64,000 nucleotides of DNA, taken from the NCBI GenBank assembly GCA_036320915.1, contig JAXBDG010000005.1, positions 2,231,001 to 2,295,000 of the forward strand, in the 5' to 3' direction. Under the pieces are notes generated by a model. It searched no databases and was not told where the DNA came from. It worked only from the letters and a program-made list of their open reading frames with translations. This stretch comes from Linnemannia elongata. Its lineage: Eukaryota > Mortierellomycota > Mortierellomycetes > Mortierellales > Mortierellaceae. A program made the position numbers and the translations under genes. Below are positions 33,740-44,650 of this stretch, in pieces. The number at the start of each line of letters is the position of its first letter. Position 1 is the first letter of the stretch.

Positions 33740-36700
33740 ATGGAGATCGCTCCACCCTTTCCATCCCCTTCTTCTTCATTCACTAACGACCACGACGACG
33801 ACATCATCACCCCCTTCACAATAACAACTCATGCACAAGTGAGCCCCGCTTCCGTTGAACCTTCTCCTCTCCTCACACAACATCACGCCACTTTGGAGTC
33901 CAACACCACCAGCACCAACAGGAGCAGCACGGACTCTGATGACTCCTCCAACGGCTTAACCGCCACCACCACCAGCACATCTCCTGCTCTACCTCACACA
34001 ACCTCGTCCAACAATGACCTTACAACTATTCGTACACCCACCCCGGCCCTGAGTGAGAAAAAGACCAATAATACCATTGACGCCTGTTCCTCCAGCGAGC
34101 TTTCCTCGTCATCTCCCAAGGAGGAATCCTCGTCATCAATACCGGCAACAGCAACAGTGATACCCTCTCCTCCACCTGCCGACACTCAAACAGTACCCGA
34201 CAGCGATCGCCCCCGTACCATTAGCAATGACACACCATATGCGACGCTGGAGCACATTCTTATGCAGCTGAAGCAACAACCCGATCGAGTTGTCACTATC
34301 GCCTCCGTCGTGGGCGGTCTAATTGTTATCCGGTATATCCTGCCTCGAATTGGCTGGGCTACTCTCTTTGTCGGGATGCTGGGAATGGGCTTTGGCGGGT
34401 TTATTGTTGCCTTTTACCTCCTCGCAGTTCCAGAGGCGACACGGCTCAAGCGCGCTTCGACAGTCGCAAAGTTTGGTAGGCACCATAACCAAAGCTTCGA
34501 GATCGTGGATGGCGTTCCTTCATGGTCAGAGAGTCACGAAAAAGTAAGTAGTGTCTGGGCGTTTTTCAATTGTTCCGCTGCTCCTTTTGTGATTGCCTCC
34601 ACGGATTCACAGCTGCTGATCCCTTGCCCTAACTTTTTCTTTCTTTCTCTCTCTGTCGATGGATTAGCCCCTGACTATCACGCCCTTGCCAGAGGCTAAA
34701 GACTCGGACCTTCAGCGCGTCACCATTTCGCCTGATATCGATCCAATGGTGGAGGACATGATCTCGTACGCTCTGCGAGACTTTGTAAATGTTCCCGTCG
34801 GCCTTGTCTCTGAGGGGCAGCATAATGTCCCTTTGCGGGCGTCCATGGTCGCCATGGCCATGAACCTTACCAGCAGATTTTCCAACGTGCGTCTTCCAGA
34901 GACCGCGCTCTTGGCCGTCTTTGGCCTGCAAAACAGTTTTATTGTCCACCTGGTAAGTACCAAAAAACCAGCTGCATGCAACAACAAAAAAAAGAATTAT
35001 GAGAACAGAAAGGAAGCCGTTAACATTTCTGCCTTCTCATTGCAACTGTTTAGCGTGCATACCGTGAACTACGTGCTAGCCGCCTGCCGATTGCAACTTA
35101 TGTTGCAGCGCACGCCAACCCGGATTCGGTCATTGGGCGATGCTATCACAAGGAGGAACGGCAGAAGCAACTCAGAAGCACTGCCAAAGCCATTTGCCAG
35201 GCACTACTCTCCAAGGGAGACCAGCAATCCAAGGCCCTGTTTGCAGTCATGCAGGAGATCATGGCATCCCACGTCCTTGAGTCTACACTCGATTATGTCT
35301 GCGACCCCGACTTTATCAACCTCTCCATCATCGACTACTTCAACACTTCAGCCACTGAGCAAAAGGACGGGGCAGCGGCATCCGAGGCGGCACGGTCTAC
35401 AACCCGGGAAGCCAAGCTGGAGGAGGCGCCCATCAGCTCCCTTGCCGACTCCATTCTGATGAACGCCGCCCACTTGATAGACAAGACTTCTCGCGACCCT
35501 CAGGAGTCAGGACCAGTCATTCAAAAGCCAACGCCTCAGCACACCATACCCCTCTTGGATACATCAGCGGCCAGCAGGACTCGTGAAGGTCCACGGTCAG
35601 CCCAAGTGTCGACTCCTCGGTCGGCATCTGCTACCCAGGAGAAGCACTTTATCGCCCTACCCAAGCCGTCTGTTACCTTAAAAGACGTACTCTCGCACAA
35701 GAACGAACACACCGATATTTATCAAGAGTTCATGGCCTACGTACAAGTCTGGGACGCTATGGACTTGGTGCAGTTTTGGGTCATGATCGACATTTTCCAT
35801 CGACAGATCGAGCAGGGTACATTCGCCAATCCAGAGGACCTTCGACGGGAAGCTAACAACATTTTTGAAAGCTACTGTGGTCAGGATCCGGATCAGCAGG
35901 TCACGGGCATTTGCGATGCCAAGGGAGGCGCGGTGCTGAAGAATCTCAGGAAAAACATTCGACCCAACCCGGCCTATTGCTTTGCCGAGCCGCAGGAGTG
36001 GGCCATGAGTGTTCTGGAACAGCAGTACTGGGAGCCGTTCAAGAGCAAGCAGGAGAGGGAGGCAGCTGCCAAGGTCGCCGTCGAGACTCCGCAGAAATCG
36101 GTACCAGAGTCACCAGTGCAGCAGCAACATCCACAGCAACTCGTGGATGACGTTGCACCCAGGCCATCCCTGGCGTCCATGAGGAGTTCGTCTTCTTTGT
36201 CATTGGCTGCTTCACCAATTGATCTCGATAGTGTCGTGGAGCGTACAACATCAACACCACAACCAATTTCGGTTCCGAAGCTTTCCGTTCAGGCGATCAA
36301 CTTGACTGATATGGTCAACCGTCGTCCCAAGACGTTGATGTCTACCTCGGAACTGAGCTACATGGTCGAGGTCCAGACGCATGCAGGACAAGGCTGGATG
36401 GTGACGAGGACATTCCAACAATTGGAGCAACTCCAACAGGCGCTCTTGCAACAGTATCCGGTTGTACAGCGGTCAATTTTCCCGCGGTGGAGACTGCAGC
36501 CTAGCGACAAGGTCTGTCTCGGTCTCCAAAACTTTATGCGGGCCATGTTGGCAATCCCCGAAGTTAGCGAGTCGATGAGTTTGAGCTGGTTCCTGAGCAA
36601 GGATTTCGACCAGAGTCCCCTAAATGTTCAGGAAGCAGGACTCTTCCGCAACTCAATGCCCTCCACCAGCAACCCTCTAGCCGAATCTGGAAAGGCAATC

Positions 36701-38068
36701 GGCTTGGCAGCCTCTCAAGGCGCCAAAACTGCTCTCCGTCAGGCGAGCGAGGCGTCATTGTCGGCAGGAAGATTCTTCAAGTCGATCGGAGCAGCTGTGT
36801 CGAATGGAACCTCGGCAAGCAGCCCTCAATTGACGCCAATGTCGGAGGAGAAGAGCGCCAGAGGATCGTTCGACAGTGTCAGGAGTTCAAGCAGCACTTT
36901 CACTTTGCCAGAGCGCCAACAGCACAACGCAGGACAGCCTATGACACCAGGATCGACACCAGTGCCGACCGGCCCTCATTCGACACCAATGCCTGGGATG
37001 GAAGGACCCAGGAGCGACACTCCCTCACGGTTTTCGTCATCTCTTCAAGACGAGGCCACCCAGTCCCCCATTGCCAGCAATCTAACCGCCCAGGACCTTT
37101 CTGCGCTCGCCTCGCCCGTGCCTACCGCCGCAGCAAGAAAGTCGGATGCTTCAGGCTTTAACAGCGGCTCCCAGACTGGCTTTGCTAACTTACCCGGCCC
37201 CAGCAATACTCTGGATTCACTTCCAGGTCAAGGTCGATCAACCCCCGCCCCAGTGTCTTCACTTGAGTCCGCACCGACCATTGCACCAACACCATCCACA
37301 ACACCCTCTATCACCGCCCCAACGATAACAACCGCGCCGACGGCAGGAGCTCCATCACTGCCCAAGAAGAAGATGGCGCTCCTGTCGAACGACGAACTAG
37401 ACCTGCTGATCGAGACATCCTTCACGGTCCTGGAGGATATTATGGATTTCTCAAAAGGCCAGTCCATCCGCCGCATGACGTTTGGAGTGCTACGGGAACT
37501 AGTCCGCAAGTCATATCGCGTGGCAATCAACCAGAGCTTCTCGACATGGGTCGAACAAAGCACTAGTCACGAGAGTACTGTCGAGATGGTCCGGTGGATG
37601 AAGGAGGATTTGCTGTGGCCGAATGGAGAGTGGCCTGTTGTTCCTCCTGCCCCTGTGACAGCAGCGGTCGCGGCTGGAAGTGAGGATAAGGCAGAGAAGG
37701 ATATTATCCGAGTGGGCGAGGACAGCTATGAGATAGGGAGCGATGGTATTGCGGTCAAGGTCCAGCCCTCCAACAACAACAACAACAACAACAACAGCAC
37801 TTCCAGCAAAACAACAGACAAAACAGCGGCAACAACAACGGCACCAGTACCTGCAGCAAGGACAGAGAAGGAAAAGGAAGTGACACGGGAGAAGGCACGA
37901 GAATTGGTCAAGATCATGCTCCCTGGATCCTTGGTCACAGTGCTTGGAAAGGAGGCTGTGCTTCGCGGTTTGGTTGACGTATTTGAGATGATGCAGATCA
38001 AAGAGTTGAACTTGGGTCTTGCCCTCAGTGTTCTCGAGATGACTGTGCGTTTGACCTTTTCTCGCTAG
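33740..38068 (+). CDS. MDM1: PXA-RGS-PX-nexin C sorting nexin, Mdm1/Snx13-like
   Basis: Exons 33740-34543, 34668-34952 and 35054-38068, 1,367 residues. Order: Ser/Thr-rich N terminus; two hydrophobic spans at about 183-230 (VVTIASVVGGLIVIRYILP, GWATLFVGMLGMGFGGFIVAF); PXA domain about 285-460 (ISPDIDPMVEDMISYALRDF, ETALLAVFGLQNSFIVHL); RGS about 572-690 (LKDVLSHKNEHTDIYQEFMAY, DLVQFWVMIDIF); PX about 795-880 (YMVEVQTHAGQGWMVTRTF, FPRWRLQPSDKV); nexin C region from about 1135 (DELDLLIETSFTVLEDIMDF, FGVLRELVRKSYRVAINQ). In yeast and animals such proteins tether the ER to vacuole/lysosome and lipid droplets. A (AAC)n run encodes eight Asn near 37770. A GTGCGT donor at 38045 joined to 38114 would swap the last nine residues for LLVSDLAW, ending at 38140; I cannot choose between them. 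Confidence 0.88.
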
Positions 38069-38270
38069 CTTTCTATTATAATAAAACTGATTATAGTAAC
38101 CCTCGATCGTCAGCTGCTTGTATCCGATCTTGCATGGTAAGATCTTGCACCCCATTGAAGGCTCGTTCTTTGTAAAACACCAACTTTCCGCGACTTCCGC
38201 GCGTAGGTCGCCAGTTCAATTGATGGGTCTCCAGCATAAAGATGCTCGGTCTACCCTCCTCTCCCTCCAG

Positions 38271-39099
38271 TCAGTGTTGCCACAGTTGACGAGGGCTCTC
38301 CGAATGGCCAGGGTAGTGGTCCCTGAAGTGGAGCACATGGTGATAGAGATCCTGCACATCGAGCAGGGGGAACGCAGCAGCCACTTCCGCAAAAACGCGG
38401 TTCAGACTTGGAGAGGCGAAGGTGGTGGGATAGGGGTTATGAATGTCATCATCCTGGATGGTGCAGCACGCCGCATCGGGATCAATCCCCTCGTATTCAG
38501 CTCCCAGCATCGCCGGGTTATCCTCACCATCTTCACTCTCATCGTTCTAGTTCTCGCGCTCGCTCTCACTTGTGCTCTCTGTGGTCACATAGTTCTCGTC
38601 ATTCTCATCCTCGTCGTCGTGCTCTTAAGCCATTACAACTCCTTGTCCTTCTTCTTCCTCCTGCTCTTCCTCTTCTCCTACCTCTATGACGGCGAGCTGA
38701 CCTTCCTGGTTGTCGGGGCCTTGTTCGCCTCAGTTCCACTCCTGCATGTTTTCCATCCCCAACAAATCGGGCTCGAAAGGGAGCTCTCCGTCAAAGGCAA
38801 CGGGCTCCCACAGACTCTGCCAAGCGTTAGAGTGGCTGGAAGTGGGCTTGTGGTGATTGTTGTAGTTGCTGTGGTAGAGAATATGGAAGAGGTGGTGAGG
38901 ATATGAAAGCTGTGGGCTGGGGTGTGGCTCCGTGGATGTTGGCGACAAACTCGACGAGGCCGTGGAAGCTGGTGTTGAAGATTTGAAGTTGGTTTTGAGG
39001 ATCCTGATTCTAGTTTTCAAACAGCTGAATGCGATCCGTTCACTGCTAGATGGTTTGCTGAAAAGCTGCGCCCGAGTTGTCATTGCTATTGTTGGTCAT
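38271..39099 (-). pseudogene. Decayed Gln-rich/acidic gene with six or seven stops and a frameshift
   Basis: Read downwards from an ATG at 39099, the first frame gives a Gln/Asn-rich protein (FQQTI, DRIQLFEN, NQDPQNQLQIFNTSFHGL, LPQQLQQSPQAHFQPL) broken by TAG (39048), TGA (39042), TAG (39012) and TAA (38829). Near 38830 sense switches to the next frame (WQSLWEPVAFDGELPFEPD, then a Glu/Asp-rich stretch, MLGAEYEGIDPDAACC, FPLLDVQDLYHHVLHFRDHY), broken by TGA (38732), TAA (38627) and TAG (38549), to a final stop at 38271. Every premature stop is one C-to-T change from a Gln or Arg codon. No intron arrangement removes them. The family is not recognised. Confidence 0.6.
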
Positions 39100-40687
39100 G
39101 GTGAAAGTTGATAGTACTGTAACTGAAGGATCTGTAGGAACTTGTGCCTGTATTGGGAGCGATAACAGGTCTGGAGGAAAGTGAAGGAATGTCTGCCACT
39201 TTTCTCTTTGCTTTTCTTTTCTTTTCCTTGGCGGCCCTCACTTAACAAACTCAGTAGCCAATACGTGCGATCACTGCGTGAGGAATCAAAACGCTCATCT
39301 TTATAGTCACTTGGCCATCTATCTATCTATCATGGAAGTTACTCTCCTATCGCCCAGAAAGGTTGACGATTAAGAAAAAGTAGATCCAGGCACCCTCTGC
39401 AGTTATCTTTATTTGGTCATGCCGCAGCGCAGCGACGCTTCTCATAATTGAACGCGTTTTGCCTTCTCCCACTCCGTACATTATCTTCACGCTCATTCTC
39501 CTCCATCCATGAAAAATTCTTAGTTGCTGATACACAAGTCAACAATGTATAAAGCACACAAACACCGAAATGGAGCCAAGGTGGGGAACCGAGAAAAATG
39601 TTATATACAGTGCATGAAAAAGACAAGGTGTAAAGCACAATATCAAGCAAAAAAGTTTTTATGCAAATCGAATAAACAGCTGTTGCGGTATGTATTTATT
39701 TTTAGTTGATTCCCCCATATTTTTTATTCATTGAAGTGCACCGAAGTGATGACGACCTCGCCAAGGTGAAAACGACACCTGCAGAGTAGGTCCGTTAAGC
39801 GTATTATCCCTTCAGCAGCGTGCAATAAACGATCTCTCTCTTTCATTTCATTGAGTGATTCGATCATACCCATACTTTTCACAGCCTTACAAGAGTTAAG
39901 TTGGGTTGTGCAGGTATTCCTGAGGACGTTCTTAGCAGGACTGTCTGGTGAGCCGGTGAGGGTTTGTGAGTGAGATTGATCGCATAGCGTTTTTTGTAGG
40001 GTGAGGGTGCAGACAAATTATTCAAGTTATTACAGTAGGCAAGGATCAGTCAGTTTGGAGAGTCATGGACCTAATTTCGTATGGCAAAGCAAAAATTCAA
40101 TTGATTGATCGAACATGCCCAAGAACACAATGTTACACATAAGTCGACCGATCGCCATTCCCCCAAGGAAATGTGCAAGTTGAAGGTGATCAAGCGGTAT
40201 AGGACACATGCCTCCTTGTTTAACAGGGTGCGGGATTTTTCTAAAGCCTATGGCATAGCATGTTTACTTGTTGTTATGCTACCCACGCCGTAGCATAGCA
40301 TTTTTTTTTGCCGCAAACTTTATTTTTTTTTTATGCGCCGTATAGCATTGTTTTGTCTCTGCTACCCTTGCGCCACCCTCATTCCTCTCATGTTTTTGAT
40401 ACCGTGCTTTGTTTTGCTGCACTCTCACTGGAGTCTTTTTAATGGTGACTTATTTACAAGGTCAGATAGGTGAACATACAGCTTGGCCCGGTATAGGTTA
40501 TATCAATGAACTCTTCGCGTTCGCAGTGAATGCGGCACAAAGTCCAAGTCTCACTGATAGAAATCAAATCGTCACAGAAGACCTGGCTGGGACAAGTGAG
40601 TCAAATATACCAAGATTGCAGTTGACCTAGCAAGGTCAATGATCTGTGTTGTTTATTTCTCTGCCGACATGTACTGATCCCTTTTTT

Positions 40688-40728
40688 TGCATGACATGCA
40701 TTTTGCTCCCTTTTTTGCATGACGTGCA
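40688..40728. promoter_or_regulatory. Duplicated palindrome upstream of the dynamin-like gene
   Basis: TGCATGACATGCA (40688-40700) is a perfect palindrome around a central A. It is followed by TGCATGACGTGCA (40716-40728), each preceded by a T run, as a 28-bp tandem duplication. TGACG is a bZIP-like core. It lies about 290-330 bp before the ATG at 41014. A regulatory role is a guess from position and symmetry. Confidence 0.35.
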
Positions 40729-40828
40729 TTGGCCCGAGGGCGCAGACTAAGGAACAAGAACAGAGCACAGCGGGCCTATTTATACTAAACTTTACAACAG
40801 CATTTTTCATCTTTTCTCACAACAGTCA

Positions 40829-40836
40829 CCCCCCCC

Positions 40837-40867
<31 letters not shown>

Positions 40868-40877
40868 ACACACACAC
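40829..40877. repeat. Poly(C) 25 nt plus (CA)n
   Basis: An uninterrupted 25-nt C run directly joined to about 12 CA units, some 140 bp before the dynamin-like start codon. The G-rich complement can form quadruplexes. Confidence 0.92.
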
Positions 40878-41013
40878 CGGTTTTACAAGGTATATCCCTT
40901 TCTCTTACACACACTCCCTTGACAATGGTATATTTCACGCTTCTTTACACAACGCCTTGTGCTCATTCCTTCAACTAACCTATCTTTTCACCCAAAGACG
41001 CATCTCCATCGTC

Positions 41014-43160
41014 ATGTTTGACAGGGATTCTGCGTACCAGAGTGTCATTGAGAAGATATACAGGATCCAAGGACATCTAGATCTGACGGATAATCTGAGC
41101 ATCCCTTTATTGACAATCATGGGCGACCAGTCGAGCGGCAAATCAAGTTGTCTCGAGGCATTGACCCAGCTACCCTTCCCGCGCAAGGGAGGGATGTGCA
41201 CGCGCTTCGCCATTCAGGTCAATCTGCGTCGCAACTCTGATTTGACCGAAGATAGACTGACGGCTAGGATCGAGGGTCAGGACATATTCAATGAGGTGAA
41301 CAAGTATCCCAAGTCACCCGCAGAGTTTGAAAGCGTGATTGCGGAAGCCGTTAAAGCGGTCTGTAAGAGCGACTTCGACGTCTCCGACAAGATATTGGAA
41401 ATTACCTTGTCCGGCCCGACCCAGTCTCCTTTGACTCTGATCGATCTCCCTGGTTTCATTCACCAGAAGAAGGACAAACATCCGAAAGACCTCCTTGAGA
41501 CCATTCGCACTATCAACAAGCGCTATATCAAGGACCCTCGTACTATCATCCTTGCCGTTATGCCGGCCAACATTGACTTCGAGACTTCGACAGTCCTCAC
41601 TATAGCAGAGGAGTATGACCCTGATGGAAAGCGTACCATTCCCATCGTCACAAAGCCAGACATGATGACCGACAGCGAGCAGTGGATGGAGGTGATCCTC
41701 AACCAGTGCGCAGCAATGCCATTAGGTAAGTAATAAGGGATATGCGAGCGCGTTTTATTGTTTAACCTGTATCCCTAGTAAATAGCTAATTGACAAATCA
41801 ATCTACTACTCTAGGCTATCTTGTGATGCGTAACGGGGTCTATGAGGCGAACCGGTCATGGGATTACGCTCTTACGATGGAAACCGAGTTTTTCTCTCAG
41901 GGTTGGTGGAGCCAAGTTCCAGACAAACGCAAGGGTCGTGTGGCCGTGAAGGAGTTCCTAGGCGATCTGCTATATCAACACATCACAAAGGAGATGCCTG
42001 CCTTTAAGCGAGAGGTCCGCGTCGCGCTCAACAAGTTCAAGAGAAGTTTGGAAGCGATGGGTACCCCGATCAAGGATACGTCCGAAGCGAAGGACAAGCT
42101 TTCTCGCGCCAACTTGAAGCTACAGCAGAAAATGGTGCGCTTTTTGGACGCAGACTATGATTCAACGTACATTGTCGCGTACAATAAAAAGCCAAACACC
42201 GTATCCAGCGATGATGGCAAGGACGACGACGACGACGACGGTGGCGACTACGACGAGGAGGAGGGTAGTGAGAAGGCTCAGATGGAGGAGGACTACGAGG
42301 ACTCCTACTTTGTTCGCTCGTCGCTTCTTCGATATTACCACAATTATCGTTCGGCGATGAAAGCTGACCTTAAAAAGGTGTCCTACACCATGACGGAGAA
42401 GCAAGTCGCACGGTACAAAGGAAACGACCCGCCAGGTTTTGTCTCATTCATCACCTTCAGGAATATTTACAAAGGACACTATCTGCCAGGCTGGAAGAAG
42501 GTCACCGACAAGTACGTTGAAAGAATGCACATCCACCTCTCAGAGGCTCTCCGCAATTTCATCAAGCACGCTGCCGACGATGCCACCAGCAAGGTCTTCC
42601 GTCGTGTCTTCAGTCAGTTTTCTCGGGACCAGGAGGAGGAGATCAAGAAGACAGTTGATGACATCTTTCAGGACGAGGAGATGCCTTTCTCGCTTAGCCG
42701 TCAATTCGTCGTGGCCATCCACCAGGAACGCTCCAAGAACAATCAGATTCCCGCCCTTCCCATTGAACAGTCTGTTACCGAGATGAACGAGGGACTTCTA
42801 CCACAACCTCCTGAGCCTAGGTCGCCAGATACGCCGCTTCCTTCGCAGAGCTTCGACTCGGCATATTCTTCGCTAGAGCCGCAGCCCAACAGTGACTGGA
42901 ATGACATGCTCTCAACGAAGGCATTCGTCCCTTGTCTGCTTGCCTATCTTACGACCGCACTAGAGCGAATTGTCGACATGGTGCTGATGCAGACGATCGA
43001 GCGCCATATGGTTAGGAGGATCGATAAATTTTTTGACATGGTGTGCGACGTCAAGGACAAAGACTTAGGTTGCATGCTTGAGTCCCCTGCGCTCGTGAGA
43101 AAGCGCATGGACCTCGAGATCAAGATTGCAGACTTCGAGAGTCTCTTGGATGATCTTTAA
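41014..43160 (+). CDS. Dynamin-superfamily GTPase (Vps1/Mx-like)
   Basis: Two exons, 41014-41725 and 41815-43160, 685 residues. The start MFDRDSAYQ was chosen because it matches the usual family N terminus. GTPase motifs: P-loop GDQSSGKSS (37-45), switch I Thr in GMCTRF (T63), DLPG (about 146-149) and TKPD (about 214). The middle/stalk region follows (YLVMRNGVYEANRSWDYALTMETEFF...). The C-terminal effector-like helices are YLTTALERIVDMVLMQTIERHMVRRIDKFF in part. No PH or proline-rich domain is seen, as in Vps1 and Mx proteins. An acidic insert (DDGKDDDDDDGGDYDEEEG, encoded by (GAC)n) interrupts the stalk near residue 380. Members bend or sever membranes; cargo and location here are unknown. 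It lacks the length of Fzo1-type mitofusins. Confidence 0.85.
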
Positions 43161-43855
43161 TTTACATTTTGTGCTAGCGCACTCCTTTTATTCAGTTCCT
43201 TTATTTTCTGATCAGTGACATTAAATGGCAATTTGCGAATTCAATTTGACCATGATGAGATTACGTGCAGTGGAGATGTACACTGTGATCCAATGAGGCT
43301 ATTAGGTCCTTTTGCGACATGCTCATCGATAGAGTGTGAAGCATAAAGGTCCCTTGGTTAGATGCCTTGGGGAGCATCGTCTTGTTCCCTCAGAGCACGA
43401 AATAGAAAGACTCTGCCAGAGTACCCACTCTGATATGACGCCACCAATTTCGTATTTTTTCCAACGCTATCAACAGCAATAACCAGTAGCTGCTGACTAA
43501 ACAAATGGAAATCCTTCAGAACCATCGCATCCCCATCTCACCTATAAATATAGCATCTAAATACAACTGCTACAAAGAATGTAAGAATGTTTTTGCATTT
43601 TTTGCGTTATTATTTTTGCAAACCTTTGTTGTTCAAACATACCCTGAACTTCTATCATAAAAGAAAGCCTGCCACTCAAGAATAACCTAGAAACTGTCGC
43701 ACTGCTCTAATGCCTTGAATTATGGAGAAATGGTAGAAAATTCTCGAATAGTTCATTCTTACATTTTCTACACTTGATTCCATCTAGCACTCTCCAGCGT
43801 TTTTAGTCCCTTAGAAGCCCCTAGGGCCATATTAGTCAACATAAGTAGTATTAGC
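43161..43855. other. AT-rich intergenic region, nothing recognised
   Basis: 3' UTR of the dynamin-like gene, followed by AT-rich sequence leading into the Tc1/mariner relic. It probably contains the relic's 5' end, but I could not find a matching inverted repeat. Confidence 0.4.
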
Positions 43856-44616
43856 ATGATTAGTAAGCAGAGTACAAAAGAGGGCTACCTTCTAACCTTA
43901 CAGTATCGTTACATCGCCGCTAATACGAAGAAAATCGACAGAACAACCAAGAAGCGCATTTTAGCACTCCTTCAAGCACAAGGATCCACCAGGGCGATTG
44001 CTAAAAGGATGGGGGTATCCCAGATGACCATTTCAAGGTTAAAAAAATCACATCTTTCAACCTTACCTCCTCCTGCCCATGGATGCCCTAGTATTCTTTC
44101 TGCCAACACTCTCCGACGGATCAACCGGAATGTTCTAAAGCAACTTCAAACAATTGGAAAAGTCATGTACAGATACGTTTGACAAGAAAGAGTACAAATA
44201 TCATATCGAGCAGCCATGAACAACCTCCAAAAGATTTGAATTCAAGCAAGAAAAAAAAGCCAAAAAGTCTTTCCTCAAAAAGGCACATAAACAAGCGCGA
44301 CTGGGATGGCCACAAGCACATTAACACAGGACGGTTGACGATTGGAAACGTGTTATCTTCTTGGACGAAACCAAATCAACATCTGGAACGCGAAATGGTG
44401 TTAAGTACTGCTTGAGATAACAGGACACCTCACTACAGCCATTTCACATCGATGTAACAGTTAAGCATGAAGCCGGCAGTCTAATGTTCAGGAGCTGTAA
44501 AACAAGCAAGGGGCTAGGCTACAGATGCCAATACTATGATGGAATCATGAAGGCGGTGGATTACATCCTCATTCTTACTTCTACCTTCAAAGAATCTAAG
44601 GCTCTATAGATATTGG
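43856..44616 (+). pseudogene. Tc1/mariner transposase relic truncated by Fanzor copy 2
   Basis: The N-terminal part (43856-44182) reads a helix-turn-helix: KKRILALLQAQGSTRAIAKR followed by MGVSQMTISRLKKSHLS. After stops and a frame change the catalytic part is clear at about 44260-44603: KKSFLKKAHKQARLGW, VDDWKRVIFLDETK (second catalytic Asp codon at 44364), VKHEAGSLMFRSC and SKGLGYRCQYYDGIMKAVDY. In-frame stops occur at H*HRT, CLR*QD and KAL*. The third catalytic acid is missing because similarity ends at the edge of the Fanzor unit (44617). The continuation is not found beyond the unit's other end at 51774. The element is dead. Confidence 0.82.
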
Positions 44617-44650
44617 CCAGAATCACAACTGCTCAGTTTCAACTAAACTG
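44617..44650 (-). ncRNA. Candidate guide-RNA scaffold end at the right border, copy 2
   Basis: Same overlapping hairpins as in copy 1 (CAGTTT/AAACTG at 44634-44650). The predicted guide would be the flank read outward from 44616: CCAATATCTATAGAGCCTTA. It differs from the copy-1 flank and derives from the Tc1/mariner relic. Speculative in the same way. Confidence 0.35.

Larger units (their letters stand above)
39100..41013. other. Intergenic region with simple repeats, no gene supported
   Basis: Contains a short (ATCT)n run near 39315-39331, a cluster of ATAGCAT/ATGCTA motifs at 40250-40350, a duplicated palindrome at 40688-40728 and a poly(C)-(CA)n tract. Short frames at 40105-40293 and 40409-40630 have no recognisable domain and no splice partner. 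Confidence 0.5.

Noticed and set aside
40105..40630. Two short plus-strand frames as small genes
   Set aside because: No domain, no splice link, and surrounding sequence is simple-repeat-rich.
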